Part shown: positions 11,326-22,892 of the stretch, piece after piece
How the letters are laid out: each line of letters starts with the position of its first letter
How positions within the stretch are numbered: the stretch's first letter is position 1
Origin: Palaemon carinicauda
Taxonomy: Eukaryota > Arthropoda > Malacostraca > Decapoda > Palaemonidae
Assembly: GCF_036898095.1 (NCBI RefSeq)
Contig: NC_090751.1
Coordinates: forward strand, 76,063,797 to 76,127,796
Direction of reading: 5' to 3'
Length of the DNA: 64,000 nucleotides
Made by a program: the position numbers and the translations under genes
The notes under the pieces: model-generated
Databases searched by the model: none
The model's input: the letters and a program-made list of their open reading frames with translations, nothing else
What the model was told of the DNA's origin: nothing

Positions 11326-13289
11326 GAGGAGTATATGAAGTATGAAAGCAACTTCTGCGGGGTGAAGCGCCCGGACTTCTACGGGCACAAGGCGTGCCGG
11401 ACCCACGCCCCCTGCGGCGCCAAGAAAGGCGACCTGAAGTATTGGGACCCGCAGAACTGTACAGTCTGCAAGAGTCGTTTGGTCGAGGCGTTCGACGATC
11501 CTCCTTCTGCGGAGGCAAGGGACAACGCTCGAGAGAAGCTACGCAAATGGGTGCGTGGCTTCCAGAAGAACACCACCGGACCGTATCTCGCCAACAAAGA
11601 TTTGAGGGCCTTGCTTTTTCCAAAGGCATCCAAAGACTCTGTGGTCCCCCGTGATCAGATCCCCACCGTCCAGATCGTGGTGGAACCTGATATTGTCATG
11701 GCCCAGTCCATGCATGAGTGCCATCTGGATTCCAATAACGTGGAACGTATGTCGGAAGTGTCAGAAGAGACAGAGAAGAACCTTATGGGCGAGGAACTCG
11801 ACTATGAGGAAGATCAGGTGGAATACCCTGATTCGGAGACCGAGGTCGCTCCCGCTCCTACTCCTGCAGCAACTCCTGCACCGTCCGAGGAACCTGTTCC
11901 TTCGACTTCCGCCACCCCGGACCCTCTTCCATCGGCCACTCAGGAGGTCTCAAAATGCTTGAAGCCCTCATGGAAAGAAAACTACGAGAAACCCAGGAGC
12001 AATTCCGGACTACTCTGGTTAATCTTAAACAACCGAAACGGATTTCGGTTAAGGACCTCCCCATTTGCTCGGAAGCTAACCCATGGAGATATGCCGAGCA
12101 TATGCCAATCACGACTGGAAAAATCTACATCAGCGAAAGGGTTGGCTCTATCTTGTTGGAAGAAGTGGAATTCTTCCCGAATTTCAAGGCTTATCCGGAC
12201 TGTTACGTCCGGCTCAGGTCCGAACCAGCCTTAAAGGAGGAGACCGAACCGAAGGAGGTTATCGTGTTCGATCTCGCGAAGGCCCAGGCTATGTTAGCCC
12301 AGGCGGTGAAGAGTAGGGGTTTCACCAACTCCAAGATGCCGGCGCTTAGTAAGAAACATCCAACCTTCGTTGCGCCGAATGCTGCGACTTTTCCCTTCAT
12401 CGAAAAGGCCTTCACAGCGGTCTTAAAGGCAGTGGAGGAAGGGAAACCTTGCCCTGCACTGGAGGAGTGCAGACCCTTCTCCCTTACTGTTCCTCCCGAT
12501 GATAAGCACTGGAAAGACGTCCAGTCAACCTTCACGGTAGGGAAATTAGAGCCTGACATAGCCGGTCGTCAATTTAATGAGGACCTCCGAATGCTAAATG
12601 ATCACCTCCTTCGTAGGGAACAGGATACGAAGGAGAGGCTTGCTGCGTCGCTGTCCCACCAGGTACAGCTAGAACTTATGGCCGGGGATACTAGAGTCCC
12701 GGACTTTTATATGGTCCTAGCCAAATCGCACTTGGCAACGGTGACGAAGGACCTATATAGCTTCACTAGGGCTCGCAGAGCCTGTCGTGAATTCGTGTTC
12801 GCCAACGCGACGGTGAAACACGAACCCCGGAGGCTAATTTCCTCCAATATCTGGGGTAAGTATCTCTTTCCTTCCTCCCTGGTGAAAGAGATTGCAGACA
12901 AGGCCGCCACGGAGAATAGGAACCTTCTCCACAAGTGAGGCATGTCAAAGAAGAGGAAATCCTCTCAGGACGATGGCCCTCAACCTAAGAGGAAACCTCA
13001 AAAGCCGAAACCCCAGCAACCTCAACAGAGATGGCAGTTTCCGGGTACCGCTACTCCCCAAGTGGCCGCACAGCCACAGCAGACCTTTCAGTTGGTTCCC
13101 CAACCAGTGGTGTCGCAGTCACCGGTCTTTACCCCTGCCTTTGAGCAACACGCTACTACCTTTCGTCCCAGAGGTAGGGGCTCAAGCAGAGGTTCCGGCA
13201 GAGATTCGTCTCGCCGTCCCTCCAGAGGCAGAGGAGGAAGGGGAGCTAGCGGGCAAGGTCGCAAACCCTCGGGAAACCAGAAGCAATGA
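11326..13289 (+). pseudogene. gag-like ORF1 of element A, one frameshift and one stop
   Basis: Presumed structural/nucleic-acid-binding protein. The N-terminus has a Cys/His cluster (FYGHKACRTHAPC, then W-x-P-x2-CTVC at about 11360-11475). An acidic, proline-rich linker follows (about 11740-11950). A frameshift near 11955 moves the frame to the core (NPWRYAEHMPITTG, YPDCYVRLRSEP, WKDVQSTFTVGKLEPD), which runs to a TGA at 12936-12938 where element B has TGG. The C-terminal tail has two basic clusters (KKRKSSQDDGPQPKRK) and an RG-rich end (SRGRGGRGASG), stopping at 13289. Because B has CTG instead of ATG at the equivalent of 11335, the true start is probably in an upstream leader exon. Confidence 0.8.
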
Positions 13290-16089
13290 AGTGCTTCCGG
13301 TGGGAGGAAGACTCCGCCAATTCCAGGATCGTTGGACTTTTGATCCCTGGGCGCACAGCATCGTCAAGAAGGGACTAGGCCGGAGCTGGACTCAACCAAC
13401 CCCAGCCTTCCAGCAATTCTTCCAACAGTCAACCCCCCTCCTGGAAGAATATGTCCTAGAACTCTTGAACAAGAAGGTGATCAGGAGGGTAAAGTCAACC
13501 AGGTTCCAAGGGAGACTATTTTGCGTTCCCAAGAAGGACTCCGACAAACTCAGAGTCATTCTAGACTTATCCCCTCTCAACAAGTTCATTGCGAACAACA
13601 AGTTCAAGATGTTGACTCTGCAACAAATAAGGACCCTTCTGCCTCAAGGGGCCTACACTGTCTCCATAGACCTGGCGGATGCCTACTGGCACGTTCCAAT
13701 GAATCATTACACTTCCTCCTACCTAGGATTTCGACTCCAAAGGAAAAGTTACGCCTTCAGGGCCATGCCCTTCGGGCTCAAAGTGGCTCCACGAATCTTC
13801 ACCAAGCTGGCAGACGCCATCGTCCAACAACTCCGTCTTCAGGGCGTCCAAGTGATGGCCTACCTAGACGACTGGCTAGTCTGGGCGATATCACCCGAAG
13901 ATTGTGTAAGAGCCTGCAACAAAGTCACCCAGTTCCTAGAGCATCTGGGATTCAAGATAAACACCGAGAAATGTCACCTTCCTCCAGCTCAGAAGTTGCA
14001 ATGGTTGGGAATCCATTGGGATCTTCAGTCACACCGCCTTTCCATTCCACAGAAGAAAAGGAAGAAAATAGCAGGGTCTGTCAGAAGACTTCTGAAATCC
14101 AAACGGATCTCAAGACGACAGCAGGAACAAGTTCTCGGCTCTCTACAGTTTGCCTCTGTGACAAACCCAGTGCTTCGCGCACAGCTAAAGGATGCCGTGG
14201 GAGTCTGGAGACGTTTCGCATCTATCGCTCGAAGAGACCTCAAGAGACGGCTTCCAAACAGACTTCGCTCACTATTAAAGCCACGGTCGGAAGCAAAGGC
14301 CCTGAAAAGGTCCATTTCTCTTCAACACCCGCCTCCATCGATCAACATCCACACGGATGCTTCACTGGAGGGTTGGGGAGGTCACTCCCACCAACGACAG
14401 GTTCAAGGAACATGGTCTCCCCTATTCAAGACGTTTCACATCAACATCTTGGAAGCAATGGCGGTTCTTCTCACCCTGAAGAAACTCTCCCCGCCTCCCT
14501 CGATCCACATCCGTCTGACCTTGGACAACTCGGTGGTAGTCAGATGTCTCAATCGTCAGGGCTCGAGACCCCCAGATAAATCAGTTGCTTCTTCCGATCT
14601 TTCGTTTGGCAGAAAAGAAGAAATGGCACCTGTCTGCAGTTCACCTACAAGGATTCCGCAACGTGACGGCGGACGCTCTATCACGGACAAGCCCAATAGA
14701 GTCGGAATGGTCTCTAGACGCAAGGTCATTCTCCTTCATCTCTCACCAAGTCCCAGAACTTCAGATCGATCTCTTCGCAACGAGCGACAACAATCAACTT
14801 CCTCGATATGTGGCCCCGTACAAGGACCCCAAGGCAGAAGCAGTGGATGCCATGTCACTGGATTGGAACAGATGGTCCAGGATATACCTGTTCCCTCCCC
14901 CCAACCTTCTGCTGAAAGTCATCTCCAAACTGAGAACCTTCAAAGGGACAGCGGCCCTAGTGGCTCCCAAGTGGCCCCGGAGCAATTTGTATCCCCTGGT
15001 CCTGGAGCTGCAGCCCACGCTGATCCCCCTACCGGGCCCAGTTCTCTCTCAACAAGTACAGAAGTCGACTGTCTTCGCTTCATCACTGAAAGTCAGGGAC
15101 CTTCATCTCATGATTTTCTCTCCTTAGCCGCAAAGAAAAGGTTTGGAATCTCGAAGAAAAGTCTAGACTTCCTCGAGGAATACAAGACTGAATCCACACA
15201 ACGGCAATACGAATCTTCCTGGAGAAAGTGGGTCTCGTTCGTCAAGGCAAAAAATCCTACGGAAATCACCATTGATTTTTGCTTGTCCTTCTTCATTCAC
15301 CTTCATGGACAAGGCTTAGCAGCCAACACGATTTCTACTTGCAAATCGGCTTTGACTAGACCACTCCTGTACGCCTTCCAGATTGATCTGTCCAGCGATA
15401 TCTTCAATAAATTACCAAAGGCATGCGCTAGACTACGCCCAGCACCTCCACCAAAACCTATCTCCTGGTCCCTGGAAAAGGTGCTCCATTTTGCCTCCAA
15501 CCTGGACAACGATTCGTGCCCTGTCAAGGACCTGTCTCAAAAAGTTATCTTCCTTTTTGCTCTCGCCTCGAGAGCCCGAGTCAGTGAAATAGTGGCATTA
15601 TCAAGAAAAGAGGGTCATATCCTGTTTGCAGATACAGGAGAGCTTACCCTCTTCCATGATCCGACGTTTCTCGCTAAGAATGAACTACCCACCAAGAGAT
15701 GGGGCCCTTGGAGAATCTGCCCCCTGAAGGAAGATGTCTCTCTATGCCCAGTGGAGAGCCTTAAGGTCTATCTTCGAAGAACTTCAGACTTCGGTGGAGG
15801 ACAACTCTTCAAAGGAGAAACACCGGGTAGTGACTTGTCACTGAAACGACTAAGAGCGAAAATCACCTACTTCATTCGCAGAGCGGATCCTGACAGTACA
15901 CCTGCAGGTCATGATCCTAGAAAAGTCTCGTCTTCTCTGAACTTCTTCCAGAGCATGGATTTCGAAAGCCTCAAGAGCTTCACAGGTTGGAAATCGTCGC
16001 ACGTTTTCTTCAAGCACTACTCGAAGCAAGTGCATGAAGTTAAACATTTCGTGGTAGCCGCAGGTAGTGTTATGAAACCTGCTGTTTAA
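13230..16089 (+). CDS. RT-RNase H joined in one open frame to the tyrosine recombinase, element A
   Basis: The frame is open from 12892; the RT part begins near 13230, overlapping the gag tail in the +1 frame. RT motifs: GRLFCVPKKDSDKLRVILDL, SIDLADAYWHVP, RAMPFGLKVAPRIF and the active site YLDDWL (about 13860). RNase H: HTDASLEGWGG, LEAMAV, LDNSVVVRCLNRQGS. A one-base deletion near 14570 relative to element C then drops the frame into that of the YR, so the methyltransferase-like part is skipped. The YR follows: ANTISTCKSALTRPLLYAF, catalytic R (ARVSEIVAL), GHDPRKV, TGWKSS, FFKHYSKQ and end at 16089. All four classical YR residues are present. Protein fusion by indel is seen directly; whether it is made is unknown. 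Confidence 0.82.
14585..15127 (+). CDS. methyltransferase-like domain frame of element A
   Basis: Second frame overlapping the YR frame. It starts with LPIFRLAEKKKWHLSAVHL and holds the end of RNase H (VTADALSRTSP with its last Asp). It then carries the block found in DIRS elements and compared to adenine methyltransferases: LQIDLFATSDNNQLPRYVAP, WSRIYLFPPPNLLLKV, VAPKWPRSN. In an undamaged element it is the C-terminal part of the RT protein, as in element D where the join is continuous. It ends at 15127. The entire length is dual-coding with the YR N-terminal region. Confidence 0.75.
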   Translation: MLLPIFRLAEKKKWHLSAVHLQGFRNVTADALSRTSPIESEWSLDARSFSFISHQVPELQIDLFATSDNNQLPRYVAPYKDPKAEAVDAMSLDWNRWSRIYLFPPPNLLLKVISKLRTFKGTAALVAPKWPRSNLYPLVLELQPTLIPLPGPVLSQQVQKSTVFASSLKVRDLHLMIFSP

Positions 16090-16940
16090 CTCTGCATAGA
16101 ACAGTGAGTTACTTGGGACTTTAACTCTACGGGTGCCTGTGTGGACCCTTTTGTGATACATAGTGATTTCATGGACACTTAAGTGTTTCTAATAGACTGT
16201 TCTTACCAAGGTGAAATGTCAGACTTTACATGAGTGCCACATGCTCTGGGGCATGATGTGTTTTCTTTGAAAAAGACTGACGTTCCTCTGGAACTTGTGT
16301 TTCTAAAAGTGAAATTTCCTTTCAGATTCAAGATTGAAGTCTTTTATTTTCTATGTACAATATTCTTTATTATTGTAAATAAACTTTACATTTATTATTG
16401 CAATTGTTATCACAATAATCTGCAATCTATGAAATAAAATGTCTATTTTATTACATGTGCGTCTCTCTCCGCTCCTATTATTTATTATGAAATATATGAT
16501 TGTCATAGTTTCATTTACCCCTTTCCTTCTGAAAGAGAAGAATAATATAGATATACTTGTATTATATACTCACTCATGCTTTGATAATATTCCTACCTGA
16601 ATACTTACCTTCGTCCTGCCTTCGAGACCAGATTGATCTCTCCTCCAGGGAGTGTAGTAAATGTTAATCACTTACCTATGCTTGATGATATTCCTACCCG
16701 AATATTAACCTTAAGTCTTGTCTCCGAGTCCTGCACGAACTCTCCGCAGGGTGAGTAGCTCTTCAATGATCGCTTCGAGATATTAGTATGGTCCACCAGG
16801 ACTTCTCTGCCAGGGGGGCAGGAAGCTGATTCTTCACGGAACCGCTAGTAAGGACATGTTACATACTTCTATTCGAAGCCCTTGGCACTTGCATAAAAAA
16901 GGGGAAAATTTCCACGATACATTAATTCTGTGGTACACCT
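16090..16940 (+). other. 3' UTR of element A
   Basis: Non-coding. It contains AATAAA-type signals at about 16376-16381 and 16433-16438, so element RNA could be polyadenylated there, upstream of the ICR. A degenerate repeat (ATATTCCTACC[TC]GAATA) occurs at about 16588 and 16691. Confidence 0.55.
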
Positions 16941-17032
16941 CCATCAGGACGTCATGGCTTGAACCCAAAAAACGGATTTTGAGCGAAGCGAAAAATATAT
17001 TTTTGGGTGAGATGGCCATGACGTCCTGATGG
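16941..17032 (+). repeat. 92-bp ICR palindrome of element A
   Basis: Arms CCATCAGGACGTCATGGC (16941-16958) and GCCATGACGTCCTGATGG (17015-17032) are perfectly complementary over 18 bp. The loop carries ACGGATTTTGAGCGAAGCG. The arms differ from those of B and C at the central GACGTC position, yet remain complementary within each element. Confidence 0.88.
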
Positions 17033-17442
17033 AAGGTTCCTTTAGTAGCTTCCTAAGGGTATATATGTCTATAGTGGATATTCCCAGAGAATTAAACTAA
17101 AGGTTTTCACAGAATTCTAACTTCTGGTGCGAGTACCCTAAAGGTTTCCCTCTAGGATATCATATATCAACAGGGGACGCATGCATTAACACGCCACATG
17201 GCTATCTGCACCCAACCTAGCGTTTACGCTTCGGGGGGGAAAGGTGGTGAGGTAACTGAGGAGCCGTTCCAAAGTTACCCTTCCTTCGTTAGTGTTACGG
17301 TACTCGCAACGTAAACAAACCGTCCGCCATACTGTGTGATGTCACATCCGTCCTCATTCCGAATTCTAGCTTCCAACCAGCCTCCACGATACAGAATAGC
17401 AGGGAGGGGCCTGGCAGGCTGAACTGGAACAGTTGGGCGGGT
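17033..17442 (-). repeat. single ITR between the ICRs of elements A and B
   Basis: 410 bp, homologous to the right ITR of C (3177-3663). Its orientation is that of a right ITR for minus-strand element B. For plus-strand element A it would be inverted relative to the expected right ITR. No second copy is present, so A and B appear to share it. Confidence 0.8.
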
Positions 17443-17534
17443 CCATCAGGACGACATGGCCATCTCACCCAAAAATAGATTTTTCGCTTCGCTCAAAATC
17501 CGTTTTTTGGGCTCAAGCCATGTCGTCCTGATGG
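17443..17534 (-). repeat. 92-bp ICR palindrome of element B
   Basis: Arms CCATCAGGACGACATGGC (17443-17460) and GCCATGTCGTCCTGATGG (17517-17534), perfectly complementary. The core reads TTTTTCGCTTCGCTCAAAAT. Same size and layout as the A and C palindromes. Confidence 0.88.
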
Positions 17535-18291
17535 AACTGTACTAGAGAATTAATGTATCGTGGATTTTTTTCCCATTTCAAGTGCCTTCTACTCCGACTA
17601 ACATTCCTGCGGTCTGGTGACCGAAGAGACCGTGACATCTCCGTTAAATGTCACTACCAGTGGCATTACAATGACCTGGCTTCCCGCCCCCCTGGCAGGG
17701 AAGTCCTAATTGGACAAGAGGAACATCTCGAAGTAACCTGACGAGGATAGACTCACCTGGATGAAGAGATCGTGCCGGTCTCGAAGACAGATCAGAACAA
17801 ATTTCATACCAATAGGTGAGTGTATATTAGGTAGTAGGTATATTAACTATAATAAACTCTAGAAATAGGTTCAATAAAACAAGAACAACAATATATTTTC
17901 GTATGAAAGATAGGAGCGAAATCAGACGCACATGGTAAATAAAATAAATATTTTATTTGAAAATTGCATGGAAATATGGAAAATTATGTACAATAATAAT
18001 ATTGGATAATAAACATAGATTTTCAGTAAGACGGTGATGCAGAATCTGAAAGGGAAATATTTTGCCTTTAAGCATAAGTTCCTTGAGGAACGCCAGTCTT
18101 TTAAAATCATAATACACTTCATGTCCAAGAACATGTGGCACACATGTAAGAATCTATGTCACTTCACCTTGATAAAGAAGAGTCTATTAGTGACACTAAG
18201 TGTCCTTTGAAATCACTATGTATCGCAGTAGGATCAACACAGGCACCCGTTTAAGTTAAAGTCCTGGAAAAACTCACTGTCCTACGCAGCA
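17535..18291 (-). other. 3' UTR of element B
   Basis: Non-coding and homologous to the 3' UTR of A. It contains a minus-strand CACACATGTAAGAATC-type segment matching the CTTTACATGAGTGCCACATG region of A at 16220. An AATAAA signal on the minus strand lies near 17950-17956. Confidence 0.5.
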
Positions 18292-21033
18292 CTAAACAGC
18301 CGGTTTCATCACGCTACCTGCTGCCACCACGAATCTCTTGACTTCGTGCACCTGCTTCGAATAGTGTTTGAAGAAAACTCTAGGGGACCTCCAGCCTGTG
18401 AAGGATCGGAGCCTTTCAAAATCCATTTCTTGGAAAACATTTAGAGAAGAGGCGACTTTCCTAGGACCATGACCTGCAGGTGTACTGTCAGGATCCGCTC
18501 TGCAAATAAAGTAGGTGATTTTCGCTCTTAGTTGTTTTGTTGACAGGTCACTACCCGAAGTTTTTCCTTTAAAAAGTTGTCCTCCGCAAAAGTCTGAAGT
18601 TCTTCGAAGATAGACGTTAAGACTCTCCACGGGGCATAGAGAGACATCTTCCTTCAGGGGGCAGATTCTCCAAGGGTAACATCTTTTGGTGGGAAGTTAA
18701 TTTTCAGCGAGAAACGTGGGGTCAGGGAAGAGGGTAAGTTCCTCCGTGTCGGCAAACTGTATCTGGCCCTCTTCTCTTGATAATGCCACTATTTCACTGA
18801 CTCGGGCTCCCAAGCCGAGAGCAAAAAGGAAGATCACTTTTTGAGTCAAGTCTTTCAGAGGGCAAGATTCATTGTCCAAGCTAGAGGCAAAATGGAACAC
18901 CTTATCCAGGGACCAGGTGATGAGTCTCGGTGGAGGTACTGGACGGAGTCTAGCACACGCCTTCGGGAGTTTATTGAAGATTTCGCTGGATAAATCTATT
19001 TGGAAGGCATACAGAAGTGGTCTAGTTAAGGCCGATTTGCAGGTGGAAATCGTATTGGCTGCTAAGCCTTGTCCATGAAGGTGAATAAAGAAGGACATGC
19101 AAAAATCTATGGAGATTTCCGTAGGGTTTTTTGCCTTGACGAAGGATACCCACTTCTTCCAGGATGATTCATATTGCCTTCTGGTAGACTTTGTTTTGTA
19201 TTCCTCTATGAAGTCTAAACTTTTCTTCGAGATCCCAAACCTTTTCTTCACGGCTAGGGAGAGAAAATCATGAGATGAAGGTCCTTGACTTTCTTTGATA
19301 AAGCGAAGACAGTCGACTTCTGCACCTGTTAGGAGAGAACTGGGCCCGGCAGAGGGATCAGCTTGGGCTGTAGCTCCAGGACTAGGGGGAACCAGTTGCT
19401 CCAGGGCCACTTGGGAGCCACTAGGGCTGCTGTCCCTTTGAAGGTTCTCAGTTTGGAGAGGACTTTCAGCAGAAGGTTGGGTGGAGGGAACAGGTAAATC
19501 TTGGACCATCTGTTCCAGTCCAGGGACATGACGTCTACTGCTTCCGCATTGGGGTCCTCGTAAGGGGCCACATATCGAGGAAGCTGCTTGTTGTCGCTCG
19601 TCGCGAAGAAGTCGATCTGTAGTTCCGGGACTTGACGAGAGATGAAGGAGAATGATCTTGCGTCTAGGGACCATTCTGACTCTATGGGGCTTGTCCTTGA
19701 TAGAGTGTCCGCCGTCACGTTGCAGAATCTTTGTAGGTGAACTGCAGACAAATGCCACTTCTTCCTGTCCGCCAGGCGCAAGATGTGTATCGAGGGACGC
19801 GGGGATAATTTCTTCAGGGTGAGAAGAACCGCCATGGCCTCCAAGATGTTGATGTGAAATGTCTTGAATAGGGGAGACCATGTTCCTTGAACTTGCCGTT
19901 AATGGGAGTGACCCCCAACCCTCCTGAGATGCGTCCGTGTGGATGTTGAGCGATGGAGGCGGAGGTTGGAGAGGGATGGATCTTTTCAAGGTCCTTGCTT
20001 CTGACCACGGGCTTAGAAGGGAGCGAAGCCTGTTCGGTAGGGGTCTCTTGAGATCTCTTCGAGCGACGGATGCGTTTCGTCTCCAGACTCCTGAGGCATC
20101 CTTTAGCTGTGCTCGTAGCACTGGGTTTGTCACTGAGGCGAACTGTAGGGATCCGAGAACTTGCTCCTGCTGTCGTCTTGAGATCCGTTTGGATTTGAGA
20201 AGTCTTCTGACAGACCCTGCTATTTCTTTCCTTTTCTTCAGTGGGATGGAAAGGCGGTGTGACTGAAGATCCCAATGGATTCCTAACCATTGGAACTTCT
20301 GAGCTGGAGCGAGGCGAGACTTCTTGGTGTTTATCTTGAAATCCAGATGTTCCAGGAACTGGGTCACTTTCCTGCAAGATCTCAAACATTCTTCTGGTGA
20401 AGTCGACCAGACCAGCCAGTCGTCGAGGTAGGTCATCACTTGGATGCCCTGAAGGCGTAGCTTGTGGACAATTGTGTCTGCTAGCTTGGTGAAGATTCTT
20501 GGAGCCACGGTGAGCCTGAAGGGCATTGCTCTGAAGGCGTAGCTTCTTCGTTGGAGCCGGAATCCTAGGTAGGAGGAAGCGTGGTGGTTCATTGGGATGT
20601 GCCAGTAGGCATCCACCAGGTCTATTGAGACCATGTAGGCCTTGTGAGGCAGTAGGGCTCTTATTTGTTGAAGAGTCAGCATCTTGAATTTGTTGTTCGC
20701 AATGAACTTGTTGAGGGGGGACAAGTCGAGAATGACTCTGAGTTTGTCCGAGTCTTTCTTGGGTCCACAAAACAGTCTTCCCTGGAACTTGGTGGACTTC
20801 ACCCTCTTGATTACCTTCTTGTTCAAGAGTTCTAGGACATATTCTTCCAAGAGGGGGGTTGATGGCTGGAAGAATTGGTGGAAGGTTGGAAGTGGTTGTG
20901 TCCAGCTGCAACCCAGTCCCTTCTTGATAATGCCGTGTGCCCAAGGATCGAAGGTCCAGTGATCCTGAAAGTGGCGGGGTCTTCCTTCCACCGGAAGCAC
21001 TTCATTGCTTCTGGTTTCCTGAGGGTTTGCCAC
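18292..21033 (-). pseudogene. RT-RNase H joined to tyrosine recombinase, element B, one nonsense codon
   Basis: One long frame (21033-18697) followed, after a TAA at 18694-18696 in place of a sense codon, by the last third of the YR (to 18292). RT signatures include GRLFCGPKKDSDKLRVILDL, SIDLVDAYWHIP and YLDDWLVWS. In RNase H, near 19905, loss of bases in a G run after HTDASQEGWG shifts the frame into that of the YR, so RT and YR are joined as in A but by a different indel. The YR has R (ARVSEIVAL), H-x-x-R (GHGPRKV), W (TGWRSP) and Y (FFKHYSKQ). Confidence 0.8.
19329..19844 (-). pseudogene. RNase H end and methyltransferase-like domain of element B
   Basis: Second frame overlapping the YR frame. 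LEAMAVLLTLKKLSP is followed directly by RLADRKKWHLSAVHL, so about 30 residues with the RNase H LDNSVVVRCLN motif are deleted in frame. The methyltransferase-like block is kept (LQIDFFATSDNKQLPRYVAP, LFPPPNLLLKVLSKL, VAPKWPWSNWFP). It ends at 19329. Confidence 0.72.
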
Positions 21034-21034
21034 C

Positions 21035-22890
21035 TCAGCCGCTAGCTCCCCTTCCTCCTCTGCCCCTGGTGGGACGACGCGAGGAGTCTCTGCTGGAGCC
21101 TCTACCTCTGGGATGAAAGGTAGAGGACTGTCGTTGTGGGATCAACTGAAAGGTCTGTTGCGGCTGTGCGACCACTTGGGGAGTAGCGGGAGCCGGAAAC
21201 TGGTGTTTTTGTTGACGCTGCTGGGGTCTAGGTTTGGAGGATTTCCTCTTAGGCTGAGGGCCTTCTTCCTGGGAGGATTTCCTCTTGCGGGACATGCCCC
21301 ACTTATTGAGAAGGTTCCGGTTCTCAGAAGCGGCTTTGTCAACGATTTCTTTCACCAGAGCAGATGGAAAGAGATGTTTACCCCAGATGTTGGAGGAGAT
21401 TAGCTTCCGGGGTTTGTGTTTTACTGTCGCATTGGCAAACACGAATTCTCTGCAGGTTCTTCGGGCCATGATGAAGCCTGTAAGTCCTTCATCACAGTCA
21501 CTAGGTGGGTCTTCGCGAGAACCATACATAGATCTGGGACTCTAACGTCCCCAGCCATGACCTTGAGCTGAATTTGGTGAGACAGGGAGGCAGCTAGTCT
21601 CTCCTTGGTCTCCTGCTCCCGACGGAGAAGGTGGTCGTTCAGCTTCGGAAGATCTTCGTTGAACTGATGTCCAGCCACGTAAGGTTCCAGTTTCCCGACT
21701 GTGAAGGCAAACTGGATGTCTTTCCAGAATCTGTCGTCGGGGGGAAGGGCGAGGGAGAGAGGCCTACACTCCTCCAGGGTAGGGCACGGCTTTCCTTCCT
21801 CCACCGCCTTCATGACCGCACGGAAGGCCTTTTCTACGAATGGAAAGGTCGCAGAAGAGGGAGCAAGAAAGGACGGGTGATTCTTACTCAGAGCCGGCAT
21901 TTTCAAGTTGGTGAAACCGCGACTCTTAAGGCACTCTGCCAGCATGGCTTGGGCTTTTGAGTGATCAAACACGATCACCTCTTTGGGCTCAGTCTCCTCC
22001 TTGGAGGCCGGTTCGGACCTGAGTCGGACGTAACAGTCCGGGTAAGCCTCAAAGTTAGGGGAGAATTCCACTTCTTCCATAAGGATGGACCCTAACTTGT
22101 CGTTGATGAAGATCTTTCCCGTCGTAATGGGCATATGCTCGGCGTACCTCCAGGGGTTAGACTCCGAGCAGGAGGGAATGTCCTTAACCGAGATCTTTTT
22201 CAGTTGCTTCCATCCCATGAAATGACTTGTGATTTCCGCAGAATGCTTATTAAGCTTCTCGTCCATCAATGCCACCAATACCCGGATGGCATCTTCGGTG
22301 GCGGGTAGCAGGGGCTGAGAGGCGGCGGTGGAGGGGACTGGCTCCTCAACCACTATAGGGGCTGCCGGAGGTGGTGGGGCGACCTCGCCCTCCGAATCAG
22401 GGTACTTCACCTGATCCTCTTCTTCCTCCAGATCCTCACCCATGAGGTTCCTCTCAGTGTTCTCGGACACGTCCGACATCTTCTCCACCTCGTCCAGATG
22501 ACACTTGCTAAGCGTGGTCTCGATGTCGGGCTCAACAGTCAGTTGAACCAAGGGGATCTGATCCTGGGGAATCACAGAATCTGCTGATGCTTTTGGGAAA
22601 AGCATGGCCCTCATCTTCTCATTGGGGAGATAAGTCCCAGTGGCATTCTTCTGGAAACCGCGCACCCACTTGCGCAGTTTCTATCGAGCATTGTCCCTGG
22701 CCTCTGTGGACGGAGGGTTGTCAAACGTCTCATCAAGGAGGCCTTTGCAGATTGAGCAGAACTGTGGATCCCAATACTTTAGGTTGCCCTTTTTTGCTGT
22801 ACAGGGGGCGTGGGTCCGGCACGCCCTATGCCCGTAAAAGTCCGGGCGGCGAACTGCACAAAAGGAGCTTTCCCACTTCAGGTACTCCTC
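21035..22890 (-). pseudogene. gag-like ORF1 of element B, one stop and one frameshift
   Basis: Starts after a splice acceptor (AG at 22891-22892, preceded by a TCTTTCTTTTAC tract). The N-terminal Cys/His cluster FYGHRACRTHAPC...WDPQFCSIC lies at about 22860-22750. A TAG at 22681-22683 interrupts it. The core then runs from 22665 (NPWRYAEHMPITTGKIF, YPDCYVRLRSEP, WKDIQFAFTVGKLEP) to a frameshift near 21480. The tail (CREFVFANATVKH, NIWGKHLFPSALVKE, basic KRKSSQEEGPQPKRK, RG-rich end) stops at 21035. No ATG occurs just after the acceptor, so the initiator is probably in a leader exon. Confidence 0.78.
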
Positions 22891-22892
22891 CT

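Larger units (their letters stand above)
8605..17032 (+). mobile_element. DIRS-like YR retrotransposon A
   Basis: Plus-strand element of about 8.4 kb: left ITR, 2.4-kb leader with a splice acceptor, gag, RT-RNase H, methyltransferase-like domain, YR, 3' UTR and ICR. It runs tail-to-tail into element B and has no right ITR of its own; the ITR between the two ICRs has the orientation expected for B. Damage is light: one frameshift and one nonsense codon in gag, and one deletion in RNase H. Arthropod DIRS elements of this organisation are known; I recognise the family from the RT-RH-MT-YR order and the ICR. Confidence 0.88.

Noticed and set aside
13521..14579. 352-codon plus-strand frame inside the RT region of element A
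   Set aside because: It is the alternative frame over RT (Ser/Pro/Arg-rich, no motif) and is broken in the related elements; a similar shadow lies at 19814-20944 in B.
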